DNA of 64,000 nucleotides from the NCBI GenBank assembly GCA_036417435.1, contig CM070899.1, forward strand, positions 70,376,501-70,440,500. Reading direction: 5' to 3'. Positions within the stretch are counted from its first letter, which is position 1. Every line of letters begins with the position of its first letter. The translations under genes and the position numbers were made by a program. The notes beneath the pieces are model-generated. The model was not told the DNA's origin. It did no database searches and saw nothing but the letters and a program-made list of their open reading frames with translations. This document shows positions 47,467 to 57,772 of the stretch, one piece after another. Source of the DNA: Inia geoffrensis. Taxonomy: Eukaryota; Chordata; Mammalia; Artiodactyla; Iniidae.

Positions 47467-50253
47467 CTAGGTTCCACATATATGTGTTAATATACGATAT
47501 TTGTTTTTCTCTTTCTGACTTACTTCACTCTGTGTGACAGTCTCTAAGTCCATCCACATCTCTACAAATGACCCAATTTCTTTCTTTTTTATGGCTGATA
47601 TATGTACCACATATTCTTTATCCATTCGTCTGTCGATGGGCATTTAGGTTGTTTACACGTCCTGGCTATTGTAAATAGTGCTGCAATGAACATTGTGGTA
47701 CATGAGTCTTTTTGAATTTTGGTTTTCTCAGGGTATATGCCCAGTAGTGGGATTGCTGGGTCATATGGTAATTCTATTTTTAGTTTTTTAAGGAACTTCC
47801 ATACTGTTCTTCATAGTGGCTGTGTCAATTTACATTCCCACCAACAGTGCAAGAGGGTTTCCTTTTCTCCACACCCTCTCCAGCATTTATTGTTTGTGGA
47901 TCTTTTGTTGATGGCCATTCTGACTGGTGTGAGGTGATACCTCATTGTGGTTTTGATTTGCATTTCTCTAATAATTAGTGATGTTGAGCATCTTTTCATG
48001 TGCCTCTTGGCCATCTGTATGTCTTGTTTGGAGAAATGACTATTTAGGTCTTCTGCCCATTTTTTAATTGGGTTGTTTGATTTTTTGATATTGAGCTGAT
48101 TGTATATTTTGGAGATCAATCCTTTGTCTGTTAATTTGTTTGCAAATATTTTCTCCCATTCTGAGGCTTGTCTTTCCATTTTGTTTAGGGTTTTCTTTGC
48201 TGTACAAAAGCTTTTAAGATTCATTATGTCTCATTTGTTTATTTTTGTTTTTGTTTTCATTACTCTAGGAGGTGGATCAAAAAAGATCTTGCTGTGATTT
48301 ATGTTAAAGAGTGTTCTTCCTGTGTTTTCCTCTAAGAGTTTTACAGTGTCCGGACTTATATTTAGCTCTGTCATCCATTTGGAGTTTATTTTTGTGTATG
48401 GTGTTAGGGAGTGTTCAAATTTCATTCTTTTACATGTAGCTGTCCAGTTTTCCCAGCACCATTTATTGAAGAGACTGTCTTTTCTCTATTGTATATTCTT
48501 GCCTCCTTTGTCATAGATTTGTTGACCATAGGTGCGTGGGTTTATCTCTGGGCTTTCTATCCTGTCCCATTGATCTATATTTCTGGTTTTGTGACAGTAA
48601 CATACTGTCTTGATTACTGTAGCTTTGTAGTATAGTCTGAAGTCAGGGAGCCTGATTCCTCCAGCTTTGTTTTTCTTTCTCAAGATTGCTTTGGCTATTT
48701 TGGGTCTGTTGTGTCTCCATACAAATTTAAAAATTTTTTGTTTTAGTTCTGTGAAAAATGCCATTGATAATTTGATTGGGATTGCATTGAATCTATAGAT
48801 TGCATTGGGTAGTACAGTCATTTTCACAATATTGATTCTTCCAATCCAAGAACATGGTATATCTCTTCATCGGTTTGTGTCATCTTTGATTTCCTTCATC
48901 ATTGTTTTATAATTTTCTGAGTACAGGTCTTTTGTCTCCTTAGGTAGGTTTATTCCTAGGTATTTTATTCTTTTTGTTGCTAAGGTAAATGGGATTGTTT
49001 CCTTAATTTCTCTTTCTGATCTTTCATTGTTAGTATATAGAAATGCAAGAGATTTCTGTGCATTAATTTTGTATCCTGAAAATTTATCAAATTCATTGAC
49101 CAGCTCTAGTAGTTTTCTGGTGGCATATTTAGGATTTTCTATGTATAGAATCATGTCACCTGCAAACAGTGATGGTTTTAGTTCTTCTTTCCCAATTCGG
49201 ATTCCTTTTTCTTCTCTGATTGCCATGGCTAGGACTTCCAAAACTATGTTAAATAATAGTGCCAAGAGTGGACATCCTTGTCTTGCTCCTGATCTTAGAG
49301 GAAGTGCTTTCAGTTTTTCACCATTGAGAATGATGTTTGCTGTAGGTTTGTCATATATGGCCTTTATTATGTTGAGATAGGTTCCCTCTATGCTGACTTT
49401 CTAGAGAGTTTTTTTTTTTTTTTGCAGTACGCAGGCCTCTCACTGCTGTGGCCTCTCCTGTTGCGGAGCACAAGCTCCGGACGCGCAGGCCCAGCAGCCA
49501 TGGCCCACGGGCCCAGCCGCCCCATGGCATGTGGAATCTTCCCAGACTGGGGCATGAACCCGTGTCCCCTGCATCGGCAGGTGGACTCTCAACCACTGCG
49601 CCACCAGGGAAGCCCTCTAGAGAGTTTTTAATCCTAAATGGGTGTTGAATTTTGTCAAAAGCTTTTTCTGCATCTATTGAGATGATCATATGGTTTTTAT
49701 TCCTTAATTTGTTAATGTGGTGTATCACATTGATTTATTTGCTTATATTGAAGAATGCTTGCATCCCTGGGATAAATCCCACTTGATCAAGGTGTATGAT
49801 CCTTTTAATGTGTTGTTGGATTCTGTTTGCTAGTATTTTGTTCAGGATTTTTACATCTATGTTCATCAGTGATATTGGTCTGTAATTTTCTTTCTTTATG
49901 ATAGCTTTTTCTGCTTTTGTTATCAGGGTGATATTGGCTTTGTAGACTGAATTTGGGAGTGTTTTTCCCTCTTCAAATTTTTGGAAGAGTTTGAGAAGGA
50001 TTGATGTTAGCTCTTCTCTGAATGTTTGATAGAATTCGCCTGTGAAGCCCTCTGGTCCTGGACTTTTGTTTGTTGAAAAAGTTTTAATCACAGTTTCAAT
50101 TTCATTACTTGTGATTGGTCTGTTCATATTTTCTATTTCTTCCTGGTTCAGTCTTGGAATGTTATACTTTTCTAAGTATTTGTCCATTTCTTCCATGTTG
50201 TCCACTTTATTGGTATATAGTTGCTTATAGTACTCTTTTATGATCCTTTTTTT
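47467..50253 (-). pseudogene. L1 ORF2 remnant: reverse transcriptase and C-terminus, no endonuclease
   Basis: Read on the minus strand, the remnant starts near [20 protein letters not shown] and continues through [47 protein letters not shown] and a [17 protein letters not shown] cysteine region, to the normal stop at 47467-47469. The endonuclease domain is absent. The frame is split over several open segments and a SINE interrupts it just before the AGD (normally ADD) catalytic motif. Confidence 0.9.
49413..49615 (-). mobile_element. CHR-2-type SINE inserted in L1 ORF2
   Basis: T tail, GCAGTACGCAGGCCTCTCAC, and head end CCACCAGGGAAGCCC. The perfect TSD TCTAGAGAGTTTT (49400-49412 and 49616-49628) is made of L1 ORF2 sequence, proving insertion into an existing L1. 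Confidence 0.97.
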
Positions 50254-50314
50254 TTCCAGTTTGTTATTGTAGGTCTTTTCCTTCTCTTGTGTTTCCTGCC
50301 TAGAGAAGTTCCTT

Positions 50315-51440
50315 TAGCATTTGTTGTAAAGCTGGTTTGGTGATACTGAATTCTCGTAGCTTTTGCTTGTCTGTAAAGGTTTTAATTTCTCTGTCGAATC
50401 TGAATGAGATCTTTGCTGGGTAGAGTAATCTTGGTTGTTAAGTTTTTCCCTTCCATCACTTTAAATATATCCTGCCATTCCCTTCTGGCTTGCAGAGTTT
50501 CTGCTGAAAGATCAGCTGTTAACCTTATGGGGATTCCGTTGTATTTTATTTGTTGTTTTTCCCTTGCTGCTTTTAATATTTTTTCTTTGTATTTAATTTT
50601 TGATAGTTTGATTAATATGTGTCTTGGTGTGTTTCTCCTTGGATTTATCCTGTATGGGACTCTCTGTGCTTCCTGGGCTTGATTGACTATTTCCTGTACC
50701 ATATTAGGGAATTTTTTTTTTTTTTTTTTTTTTTTTTTTGCAGTATGCGGGCCTCTCATTGTTGTGGCCTCTCCCGTTGTGGAGCACAGACTCCGGACGC
50801 GCAGGCTCAGCGGCCATGGCTCACGGGCCCAGCCACTACGCAGCATGTGGGATCTTCCTGGACCGGGTCACGAACCCGTGTCCCCTGCATCAGCAGGCAG
50901 ACTCTCAACCACTGCACCACCAAGGAAGCCCCATATTAGGGAATTTTTCAACTATAATCTCTTCAAATATTTTCTCAGTCCGTTTCTTTTACTTTTCTTC
51001 TTCTGGGACCCCTATAATTCGAATGTTGGTGCATTTAATGTTGTCCCAGGGGTCTCTGAGACTGTCCTCAGTTGTTTTCATTTTTTTCTTTATCCTGCTC
51101 TGTGGCAGTTATTTCCACTATTTTATCTTACAGGTCACTTATCCATTCTTCTGCCTCAGTTATTCTGCTATTGATTCCTTCTAGAGAATTTTTAATTTCA
51201 TTTATTGTGTTGTTTACCATTTTTTGTTTGTTCTTTAGTTCTTCTAGATCCTTGTTAAACGTTTCTTTTATTTTCTCCATTCTATTTCCAAGATTTTGGA
51301 TCATCTTTACTATCTTTACTTTGAATTCTTTTTCAGGTAGACTGCCCATTTCTTCTTCATTTGTTTGGTCTTGTGGGTTTTTACCTTGCTCCTTCATCTG
51401 CAGCATATTTCTCTGTCTTCTCATTTTGTTGAACGTACTG
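50315..51440 (-). pseudogene. L1 ORF1 remnant (RNA-binding protein)
   Basis: The N-terminal portion (51128-51424, minus) has the coiled-coil-type sequence EKEFKVKIVKMIQNLGNRME and KDLEELKNKQKMVNNTINEI. The C-terminal portion (50382 to about 50710) carries YRINPRRNTPRHILIKLSKI and REWQDIFKVMEGKNL of the C-terminal RNA-binding domain. A CHR-2 SINE separates the two, and stops and shifts occur between. ORF1p would coat L1 RNA as a trimer; this copy is dead. Confidence 0.9.
50717..50930 (-). mobile_element. CHR-2-type SINE inserted in L1 ORF1
   Basis: Long T tail, GCAGTATGCGGGCCTCTCAT, and head end CCACCAAGGAAGCC. The perfect 18-bp TSD CCATATTAGGGAATTTTT (50699-50716 and 50931-50948) is ORF1 sequence. 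Confidence 0.97.
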
Positions 51441-52554
51441 TGTCTGTGAACTCCTTTCTTCAGGCTGCAGGGTCATAGTTCCTCTTTATTCTGGTGTCTG
51501 CCCCCAGTGGGTGAGGTTGGTCCAGTGGCTTGTGTATGCTTCCTGGTAGGGGGTACTGGTGTCTGTTTTCTGGTGGATGGGGCTGGATCTTGTCCCTCTG
51601 ATGGGCAGGGCCATGTCCAGTGGTGTGGTTTGGAGTGTCTGTGAGCGTAGTATGACTTTAGGCAGCCTGTCTGCTAATGAGTGGGGTTGTGTTCCTGTCT
51701 TGCTAGTTGTTTGGCTTGAGGTGTCCAGCACTGGAGCTTCATAAATTATAATTTTTATTTCAATTTCCAGTTGTTCATTGCTGCTATATAGAAGAATATT
51801 GGTATTTTCAGATTGTCTTTGTGTTTTGCAATCTTGATAAACTTGCTTTTTAGTGCTAGTTGCTTTTAAGATTCTTTTGGAACTTCCCAGGTAGATGGTC
51901 TTGTTTTCTGAGAATAGGGACAGTTTTCTTTCTTTCTTTCTAATCTGTGTTTTTTCTTTTTGTCTTACTTCATTGCACTGAGTAGGACAACCAATGAGAT
52001 GTTGGCGAGGAGTGGTGAGAGCAGAAATCCCTGCCTTGTTCCCAATCATAAAGAAAAGAAGCATTCAGCCTTTTATCATTAAGTATATTTTTAGCTGTAG
52101 TTTTTTTGTAGGTGCCCTTTATCAACTTGATGGTGTTCCCTTCTATTACTAGTCTGCTGAGAGTTTTATCATGAAGGGGTGTTGAATTTGTCAATGGCCT
52201 TGTCTGTGTCTATTGAGATAATTATAGGGTTTTTCTTCTTTCTGTTGATATGGTGAATTACAGTCAATCCTCATTATTTGTAGATTCTGTATTTGTGAAT
52301 TTGCCTGATTGTTAAAATTTATCTCTAACCCCCAAATCAACATTTATGGTGCTTTTGCAGCATTTGCAGACATGCACAGAGCAGCAAAAAATTTGAACAA
52401 CTTAATGTGCATGGTCCCAGCGAAGGTCAAACAAGGTGATGCTTTACCTTCTTGTTTCAGCTCTCATACTGTAAACAAGCATCATTTTCATGGTCTATTT
52501 ATCGCCACCTTCTTCACTTTTTTGTGCTCTTTATTGATAATTTTACTGTTTAAA

Positions 52555-52638
52555 ATGGCCCCCAAGCATACTGCTGAAGTGCTATCCAGTGTTCCTGAGT
52601 GTTATGACGTACGGAAGAAAAATACATGTGTGAGATAA
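52555..52638 (+). pseudogene. Tigger transposase N-terminal remnant
   Basis: MAPKHTAEVLSSVPE is the familiar beginning of Tigger/pogo transposases, which share ancestry with CENP-B and JRK proteins. The following helix-turn-helix region survives as broken sequence: a KLYSSM-like and SYSAVGCEVGVNGSTRY-like reading appears only across frameshifts and stops at about 52635-52705. No catalytic DDE domain is present. Confidence 0.75.
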
Positions 52639-52754
52639 GCTTTATTCAAGCATGAGTTACAGTGCTGTTGGCTGTGAAGTCGGTGTTAATGGATCAACAA
52701 GATACTAAATAAGGTGTCTTGAATAGACAGAAACGCACATAAAACAAGGTTATA

Positions 52755-52968
52755 GGGGGCTTCCCTGGTGGCGCAGTGGTTGAGAGTCCTCCTGCTGATG
52801 CAGGGGACATGGGTTCGTGCCCCGGTCTGGGAAGATCCCACATGCCGCGGAGCAGCTGGGCCCGTGAGCCATGGCCGCTGAGCCTGCGCGTCCAGAGTCT
52901 GTGCTCCACAACGGGAGAGGCCACAACAGTGAGAGGCCAGCGTACCGCAAAAAAAAAAACAAAAAACA
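52755..52968 (+). mobile_element. CHR-2-type SINE inserted in Tigger relic
   Basis: GGGGGCTTCCCTGGTGGCGCAGT head, GGTTCGTGCC, and a GCGTACCGC plus A-rich tail. The perfect 14-bp TSD AAAACAAGGTTATA (52741-52754 and 52969-52982) consists of Tigger sequence. Confidence 0.97.
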
Positions 52969-54942
52969 AAAACAAGGTTATATATTGATCTATTGATGAA
53001 AATTCACCAATGAAACCATTTGGGCCTGTAGATTGCTTTACTGGAGAGTTTTTAGGTATAAATTCAATCCCTTTAGTAAATGTAGAAACAGTTTATCTAT
53101 TTCTTCTTCAGTGAGCACTGGGAGTTTGAGTCTTTCAAAGAATTTTACTATTTCATCTAAGTAGGTGAATTTATGGGTGTAGAGTTGTTTATACTACTTT
53201 CTTATTAACCTGTCATGATATTGTCTCTTTGCTTTCTGACATTTGTAATTTGCTTATTTTCTCCTTTTTCTTGGTTTGTCTGATGAGAAGCTTATCAATT
53301 TTATTGACTTTTTTCCCAAGGAACACACATTTAGTTTTATTTATTTTCTCTCTTTCTTTTTTTCTGTTCTCAATTTCATTGATTTCTGCTTTTATTTTTA
53401 TTTTCTTCCTTTTACTTGTTTGGGATTTAGTTTTGTTTTATTCTTGGGTTTCTTAAAGTAGAAATTTTAGAATATTGACTTAAAATATCTTCTGTTATAC
53501 AATACAGGCATTTAATGTATAAATTTCACTCCAGGCACCGCTTTTGCTTCCTGAATCTCCCTAAGTTTAATGTTATGCTTTCATTTTCATTCAATTAAAA
53601 ATATTTTTAACTTCCCTGTTATATCCCCTTTGGTTCTCATGACCCATTAGAAATATATTAATTTCCAAATATTTGGGGGATTTTCCATATAACTTTTTAT
53701 TATTGATTTCTAATTTTAATCCATCATTAATAGAGATCACACTTTATATAAATCAATTGTTAAATTTTGTTAAGGTTTGATTTTTGACCTAGAATATGGC
53801 CTGTCTCTGAAAGTATCTCTTATGTGTTTGAAAAGAGTTTATATTCTGCTTTTATTTGGTGGAGTATTTATAAATGGCAAATAAGTTATGTTGATTAAAA
53901 ACATTATTCATATCTTCTATGTAGTTACTGGATTTCTACTTGTTCTATTAATTACTGAGAGAGGAATATTGAAGTCTCCAACTGTAACTTTGGATTCTTC
54001 TATTTCTCCTTTCAGTTTTATCAGTTGTGCCTCATATTGTGAAGCTCTGTGGTTAGGTCCATAAATATTTAGGATTATTACTTCATTTTGGATATTTGAC
54101 TTTATGATATATAAGTATGACCACTCTTTTATTTTGATTAGTGTTTGCATGATATATCTTTATCCATTCTTTTACTTTAATGTACTTTGATGTGGTTGGA
54201 TCCTTTTAACATTTTCTATTGGTTTCATTGGATATTTGATTCTTTTTCCCTCTTATGACTTCTTTTGGATTAAGTATTTTTTATGATTCCATTTTTACTT
54301 TGTTATTTGCTTGTTATTCATATGTCTTTTACATTTTTCCCAGAGGTTGCTTTAGAATTTACAATATATAGCTTTAATTTATCTGAATCTATCTTCAAGT
54401 AATATTAAACCACTTCATATGTAGTATACGGATCACAAAAGGGGATACTCTAAGTTTCTTCCTTTTCTCTGCAGTGCTATTATTGCAGAAACTTATGCTT
54501 GTACATATACTACAGATGTACAATACAAAGCCCCTGTTTCTGGGGGGGGCTAGTAATTTATCTTTTAGAGCAATTGAAAATAAGAAAACAATGAATTTTA
54601 TATTTACCTTCATTTATGACATTTCTTTATTTGTGTTCTTTATTTCTTGAATATAGATACAGTTTTCTCGCTGGTATCATATTTCTTATGGCTGGAATAT
54701 TTCCTTTAACTTTTTTTACAATACAAATCAGCTAGCAATGAATTCTCTAAAGCTTTCTTGCCCTGATAACATCTTTATTTCCCTTTTATTTTTGAAAAAT
54801 ATGTTCAGAGTATAGAATTCTTAGTTAACAGTTTTTTTCTATCATTACATTAAAGATATCACTATACTGTTTTCTGGCTTGCATTGTTTATGATGAGAAG
54901 TTTAATTCTCATCTTTGTTCCTCTATAAGTTATGTGCTTTTA

Positions 54943-55330
54943 TTTATTATTTTAAGAACATTTTTTATTTTATATTGGAGTATAGTTGATTAACCATGTG
55001 TGTTTCAGTTGTACATCAAACTGATTCAGTTATACATATACATGTATCTATTCTTTTTCAAATTATTTTCCCATTTACGTTATTACAGAGTATTGAGCAG
55101 GAGTTCCCTGTGCTATGCGGTAGGTCCTTGTTCATCATCTATTTTAAATATAGCAGTGTGTATGTATCAATCCCAAACTCACAATCTATCCCTCTCTCCC
55201 AGTCTTTCCCCTGGTAACCACAAGTTGGTTCTCTAAATCTGTGAGTCTCTTTCTGTTTTGTAAATAAGTTCATTTGTATCATTTTTTGTAGATTCTGAAT
55301 ATAAGCAATATCATATAATATTTGTCTGTG
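54943..55330 (-). mobile_element. 5'-truncated L1 3' end nested in ancient L1
   Basis: Antisense L1 3' UTR (ATTGGAGTATAGTTGATTAAC, then AGGAGTTCCCTGTGCTATGC and the CCCAGTCTTTCCCCTGGTAAC region). The 12-bp TSD TATGTGCTTTTA (54931-54942) matches TATGTGCCTTTA (55331-55342); removing the insert rejoins ORF1-like text on either side. Confidence 0.85.
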
Positions 55331-56789
55331 TATGTGCCTTTAGTCTTTGCCTTTTTTCAAGGTATTTTCTTTTTCTTCCCTTTTGAGTAGGTTGAATATG
55401 AAAAGTCTAAGTGTGCATGTGTTTTATATTTATCCTGCCTAGTGTTCACTGAGACTCTTGCATCTGTGTTTTGGAAAATCTCCAGCCATTATCTCTTTGA
55501 ATATTTACTTTTCCTAGTTTCCTTTCCATCTGCTTTTAAGATTTTAATGACATAGATGCTAGGCTATTGATATTGTCTCATAGCTCTGTATGCACTCCTC
55601 TGTTTTTGTTGTTTGTTTGTTTTGTTTTTTTCCTTTCCTGGTCTTTCCTGTTTGTGGCTCAGTCTTTGTTATTTCTCTTGATCTGTTTTCAAGTTCACTG
55701 ATTGTTTTCTTTGCTATATCAAGTCTACTGATGAATTTGTCAAAAGCATTCTTCGTTTCCATGTTTTTCATTTCAATCATGTGCATTTAAATCTTTCTTT
55801 TAGTTTCCTTTTTCTGCTGAAATTTCTTACCAGATCATGAATGTTCTCCACCTTTTGCACTGAAGCCTTTTACGTACTTATCATAGTTATTTAAACTTTT
55901 CTGTGTTATAGTTCTCATATTTAGGAAGTCTTATTTTGTTGATTGTTTTGTCTCTTGAAAGTGACTTTTTTGCTTCCTCTTATGCATTTAATTTTTTGTT
56001 GAAAGCTGACATCTTGTATAGGAAAACAGAGATGGAGGGGAATAGATTTTTATGCCTAAAAATGAGTACACTTTTTTTTTTGGCTAGGCCCTGGTGCAAA
56101 GGGTGGAGTCAGTTAGGAATTGTAGTGTGTTTGGCTTATTTTGTTGCTATGATTAGCCTCTGTACAACACAGACTTCAAATTTTTCTCTCAGTTCCTTGT
56201 GTTTAGGATGGGGGCTGATTTGCCACAAGATTTTTCTCAATATTTGCTTTTTTCTCAGCTTTAGGTCTTCCCTTTGAACTTGTACATCAGATAGAGACTT
56301 TCTTTACCCTTTTGCCCCTTTCCAGGCAGAAGACTGCTGTTCCTCAATGCTTGCTAGTCTGGTGGTGGAGGCAGGAAGAGAAAGACATTCTTCGTTGTCC
56401 TGGTTCATCATCAATCTTAGGCAATGTGTTCCTGAATTCTGGTTGGGGGGCAGGAGGGTTTTCTCACTGATCCTCCCCTGTTTCCCCCAGTTGTAGTTTC
56501 CAGCCCAGGATTTATTTTTATTCACCCTCAGGGGTAGAGGGATTGTCCCTTTTTCTTCCTTCAGATACACCAGTACTATAAAGAGAACATCTCCTCTAAC
56601 CCTATAGAACAACAGGATTTGCTGCCCTTTACCCAGCAGTTTAAGGCTTTTGTTCAGGAAGATAAGGGAGAAGAATCTGGGCAGAGCATCATGCCTTTGG
56701 TGCAGTACTTTGGCATATTTTAAATTTTTGTATCTGTTCTCTTTCACTCAGCAGGATGTTTGAAATACTTTCACGTTGTTTTGTGTATA

Positions 56790-57235
56790 GTTTGTTCATT
56801 GTTATTGCTGAAGAGAATACAGTTTATCAGTGATCATTATACTGCTATTTATTTATCAATTCTATTGGATAGATCTTGTTAGATACTTGGGATGTTTCCA
56901 GTTTGGGTCTATTATGAATAGAGCTGCTATATATTCTTGTACATGAGTTTTGGTGAACATATATATCATATTTCTGTTGAGTATATTTATATCTGTGAGG
57001 TACATTGCTGAATCAAATGCTATGCATATAACTGGGGGCTTTAGGAGGCCCTGCTTAACAATTTTCAGAGTCCTTATACTGATACACACTCCTACTTGCA
57101 ATGTAAGCAAATTTCAGTTTCTCCAAATCTTTTCCAGCACTTGGAATTCTCTCTCCTTTTCACTTAGCCATTCTGGAGAATATTAAATTGTTTTCACTTT
57201 CCTCATAACTTATGAAATTGGCCAACTTTTCACAT
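56790..57235 (-). mobile_element. Ancient L1 ORF2 3' fragment, minus strand
   Basis: TATGAATAGAGCTGCTATATAT, CATGAGTTTTGGTGAACATA, ATTGCTGAATCAAATGCTAT, AATCTTTTCCAGCACTTGG and TTAGCCATTCTGGAGAATAT follow the antisense order of the ORF2 end in old L1s. Strongly diverged. Confidence 0.7.
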
Positions 57236-57756
57236 GTTGGCTATTTGGTTAGCCTCTTTTCTGAATTGCCTAATCAATTGTTTTATTCATATTTCCACAA
57301 CTGGTATTTTGTTTGTATTCCTATGACTGGTACAGAATACAAAGAGCAGATGTGGACTATAGATGTACGTCAACTGACAGGACTCTACAGTGTAGTGGAT
57401 GGGGTATCTTTTCAATAAATGTGAGTGGTAGGATTATGGATGACTTTATTTTAATCCTTTTATCTTTTTGTTTCTAAATGTTCTACAATGAACATACATA
57501 ACTTTAATCAGCAAAAAGGTTTGAAAACTAAAAATTAAGTCTTGTCACGATGTAAACATTTTTTGTTGATATATATTGATATGGACACTAATTTTGATCC
57601 ATGAATTGACTCAGTCAACAACATGTTAAAATCTGGCTAGAGGCTTACAATTTTTAAAATGACAAGAGGAGGAATTACGTATCTTTTATGCAGTATTCTT
57701 TCTACAGTGTTTGTGATAGCATGAATACATGAATGAATGAGTGAATAATGACCTAG
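57236..57756. other. AT-rich sequence before the ADIPOR1 retrocopy
   Basis: No gene. TTTCTAAATGTTCTACAATGAACAT near 57471-57495 looks like the end of an old interspersed repeat. Confidence 0.35.
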
Positions 57757-57772
57757 AGAAATCCCTCTTGTG
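57757..57772. repeat. Target-site duplication, left copy, of ADIPOR1 pseudogene
   Basis: AGAAATCCCTCTTGTG lies directly outside the T-rich (minus-strand poly-A) end of the ADIPOR1 copy. It matches AGAAATCCCCTTTTGTG at the other end with one indel and one or two substitutions. Direct repeats of this length are the expected footprint of L1-driven insertion. Confidence 0.85.

Larger units (their letters stand above)
47203..51740 (-). mobile_element. Youngest-looking L1, minus strand, internally deleted, with two SINEs inserted
   Basis: Cetartiodactyl L1 in reverse orientation: 3' UTR (about 47211-47466), ORF2 (47467 to about 50253), ORF1 (about 50315-51440) and 5' UTR (about 51450-51740). The ORF2 endonuclease domain and the following segment are missing: ORF2 text runs to a point upstream of the reverse transcriptase and then jumps to the ORF1-ORF2 spacer near 50253. 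CHR-2 SINEs sit at 49413-49615 and 50717-50930. The reverse-transcriptase motif is [16 protein letters not shown], so the first active-site aspartate is glycine. It cannot move on its own. Confidence 0.9.
52262..53002 (+). mobile_element. Tigger/pogo-type DNA transposon relic, split by a SINE
   Basis: Starts CAGTCAATCCTCATTATTTG, a Tigger-like terminal sequence. It runs through CATTTGCAGACATGCACAGA and CTCATACTGTAAACAAGC into the start of a transposase gene (MAPKHTAEVLSSVPE, from 52555), and continues after the SINE at 52755-52968. Only the transposase N-terminus remains. The terminal inverted repeat at the right end is not visible, so the right part is probably deleted. Confidence 0.8.
51745..56710 (-). 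mobile_element. Ancient L1, minus strand, broken by Tigger and younger L1/SINE insertions
   Basis: Antisense ORF2 text at 51745-52260 and 53003 to about 54930, then ORF1-like text (55343 to about 56050, including MKNMETKNAFDKFISRLDIA on the minus strand at 55559-55786) and a 5'-UTR-like GC-richer stretch to about 56710. Interrupted by a Tigger relic (52262-53002) and an L1 3' end (54943-55330). At the Tigger site roughly 0.4 kb of ORF2 appears to be missing, judged against the order of other copies. Family probably L1M; ends approximate. Confidence 0.7.

Noticed and set aside
50683..51184. Open frames of 148-163 codons on plus strand
   Set aside because: They run through a SINE and the antisense strand of L1 ORF1. 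The recurring RHCGLSRCGAQ-type peptides all come from SINE bodies.
51486..52064. 192-codon minus-strand open frame
   Set aside because: It crosses from L1 5' UTR into older L1 ORF2 text and resembles no single protein.
56304..56747. 147-codon minus-strand open frame
   Set aside because: It lies in 5'-UTR-like sequence of an ancient L1 and has no domain that I can recognise.
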